NCBI GenBank assembly: GCA_002742765.1
Contig: DLUF01000042.1
Span: 1 to 64,000, forward strand
Direction of reading: 5' to 3'
Length of the DNA stretch: 64,000 bases
Source of the DNA: Sulfurospirillum sp. UBA12182
Lineage (GTDB): Bacteria; Campylobacterota; Campylobacteria; Campylobacterales; Sulfurospirillaceae
Shown here: piece by piece, positions 62,668-64,000 of the stretch
How the letters are laid out: each line of letters begins with the position of its first letter
How positions within the stretch are numbered: position 1 is the stretch's first letter
Program-made: the position numbers and the translations under genes
Notes under the pieces: generated by a model
The model's database searches: none
Told to the model about the DNA's origin: nothing
Seen by the model: the letters and a program-made list of their open reading frames with translations, nothing else

Positions 62668-64000
62668 GTGAAAAAAAACAATAACTTTATCATTTTTGTC
62701 TTTTTTACTTTATTTATATATTCACTTTTTGTATATGTATATTATCAAAAATCACATCAAAATGCTATCCAACAAGCTATTTTAAGTACTCAAGACTTTT
62801 TAAGAAATATAGAAGCAGCACAAACATATTTCAGTGAAGACCAAAAAAAAAGGCTTTTAAAATATCACGAAAAAGGTCTTCTAGATGAGGAGATGTTTGT
62901 CCCAGAACTCTACTCTTGTACTTATGCAGCTAAAAAGATAAACCAATACTACAATGAAATTCGTGCAAAAGAGGGTTTAAGTTCTATAAGTTTACAATAT
63001 ATTGCTAAAAACCCAAAAAATATCAATAATCAAGCAACAACTGAAGAAATTGAACTTTTAGATAGATTTCAAAGAGGAGATATCACTTTTTATAAAAAAG
63101 TTTTTATCAATGACCTTGGAAAAGAGACTCTTTATTATGCAAAAGCTGGAAAACCACTTACAAAAAGCTGTCTTAATTGTCACGGAGATCCTCATTCTGC
63201 TCCATTAGCTATAATTAATGAGTATGGACCTGCAAAAGGTTTTTTTGGACAAGAAGGAGAGATACGAGCTTTTAGTAAAGTACTCATGCCTCTTGAGCCT
63301 TTCATTCAAATAGAAAGAAATGTTTTCCAAACACGTACAGTTGCTTCTTTTCTCTCTTTACTTATCATTTTCATACTCACTTTTATATTTTTAAGAAAAG
63401 AACAAAAAGAGGCAAATAAATTTCAAAAAGTAATCGATACACTCAATGAAATCGTAATTATAAAAACTAAAGAAGAAGTTTTGTCAACAAATCGTTCTTT
63501 TTTAAAGTTTTTTAATGTTAATGATATCAAAGAGTTTCAGAAAAAATACTCTTGTGTTTCTCAAGTTTTCCAAACAGAAGATGAAAGCTTAAAAATTGAT
63601 TTAAACAACATTGATGATGCTCTTATACATCAACTAGATAGTTTGGACAAATCAAAACGTATCGTTTCGATGAAAGATGGAAAAGGTGAACTCAAAAAAT
63701 TAACTATAAAGATTCATAAACTAAATGAAACCCAATATGTTATCGTTTTTTCAGATATCACCCAAATTAAAAATCGAGCAGATATGTTAGAGCAAAAGGC
63801 AAATCTTGATTCTCTCACAGGAGCTTATTCGAGAGAAAAATTTAATGAACTTTATGAGATAGAATTTAGAAGAAGTCAAAGATATATCAACTCACTCTCT
63901 CTCCTCTTTCTTGATATAGATCACTTCAAAGAGATTAATGATACTTACGGACACGATTTAGGAGATCAAGCTCTTATCCAATTTGTAAAAATCATCCAAG
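62668..64000 (+). CDS. DUF3365/Tll0287-like c-heme-motif sensor, PAS-like region, GGDEF diguanylate cyclase (runs off the window)
   Basis: GTG start at 62668; N-terminal TM; CLNCH at 63169-63183; second TM; DIDHFKEINDTYGHDLGDQAL GGDEF start. Confidence 0.85.
   Translation, partial: MKKNNNFIIFVFFTLFIYSLFVYVYYQKSHQNAIQQAILSTQDFLRNIEAAQTYFSEDQKKRLLKYHEKGLLDEEMFVPELYSCTYAAKKINQYYNEIRAKEGLSSISLQYIAKNPKNINNQATTEEIELLDRFQRGDITFYKKVFINDLGKETLYYAKAGKPLTKSCLNCHGDPHSAPLAIINEYGPAKGFFGQEGEIRAFSKVLMPLEPFIQIERNVFQTRTVASFLSLLIIFILTFIFLRKEQKEANKFQKVIDTLNEIVIIKTKEEVLSTNRSFLKFFNVNDIKEFQKKYSCVSQVFQTEDESLKIDLNNIDDALIHQLDSLDKSKRIVSMKDGKGELKKLTIKIHKLNETQYVIVFSDITQIKNRADMLEQKANLDSLTGAYSREKFNELYEIEFRRSQRYINSLSLLFLDIDHFKEINDTYGHDLGDQALIQFVKIIQ

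Overview
The window is a low-GC bacterial chromosome segment. Gene content points to Campylobacterota of the Sulfurimonas/Sulfurospirillum/Arcobacter type: fused ispDF next to an HP1021-like regulator, mqnE, and many c-di-GMP proteins. About 50 coding regions are supportable. Main systems: a TctCBA tricarboxylate transporter, purine salvage/transport, mqnE, trpB, glnD, glmS, a Dpp-type peptide ABC transporter, a cyclic-nucleotide signalling operon, dapD, mrp, thiC, ispDF and sat. The observations most worth following up are: (1) a strongly over-represented palindrome, TTTACATGTAAA, spread through genes and gene ends, resembling a HIP-type element; (2) a selenoprotein W-like gene missed by the ORF track because of an in-frame UGA (CNQU); (3) corA split into two pieces by a ~6.7 kb segment carrying eptA, PAP2, dedA, a two-component system and PepSY, with two PmrA-box-like direct repeats; (4) a FecR / TPR-barrel / CHASE2-cyclase / cAMP-PDE-GAF-HD-GYP operon in which the two upstream genes carry an amber codon and a frameshift; (5) two diguanylate cyclases with c-type heme motifs in their sensor domains. 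No tRNA, rRNA or CRISPR array was recognised. All family calls are by reading the protein sequences, with no database search.
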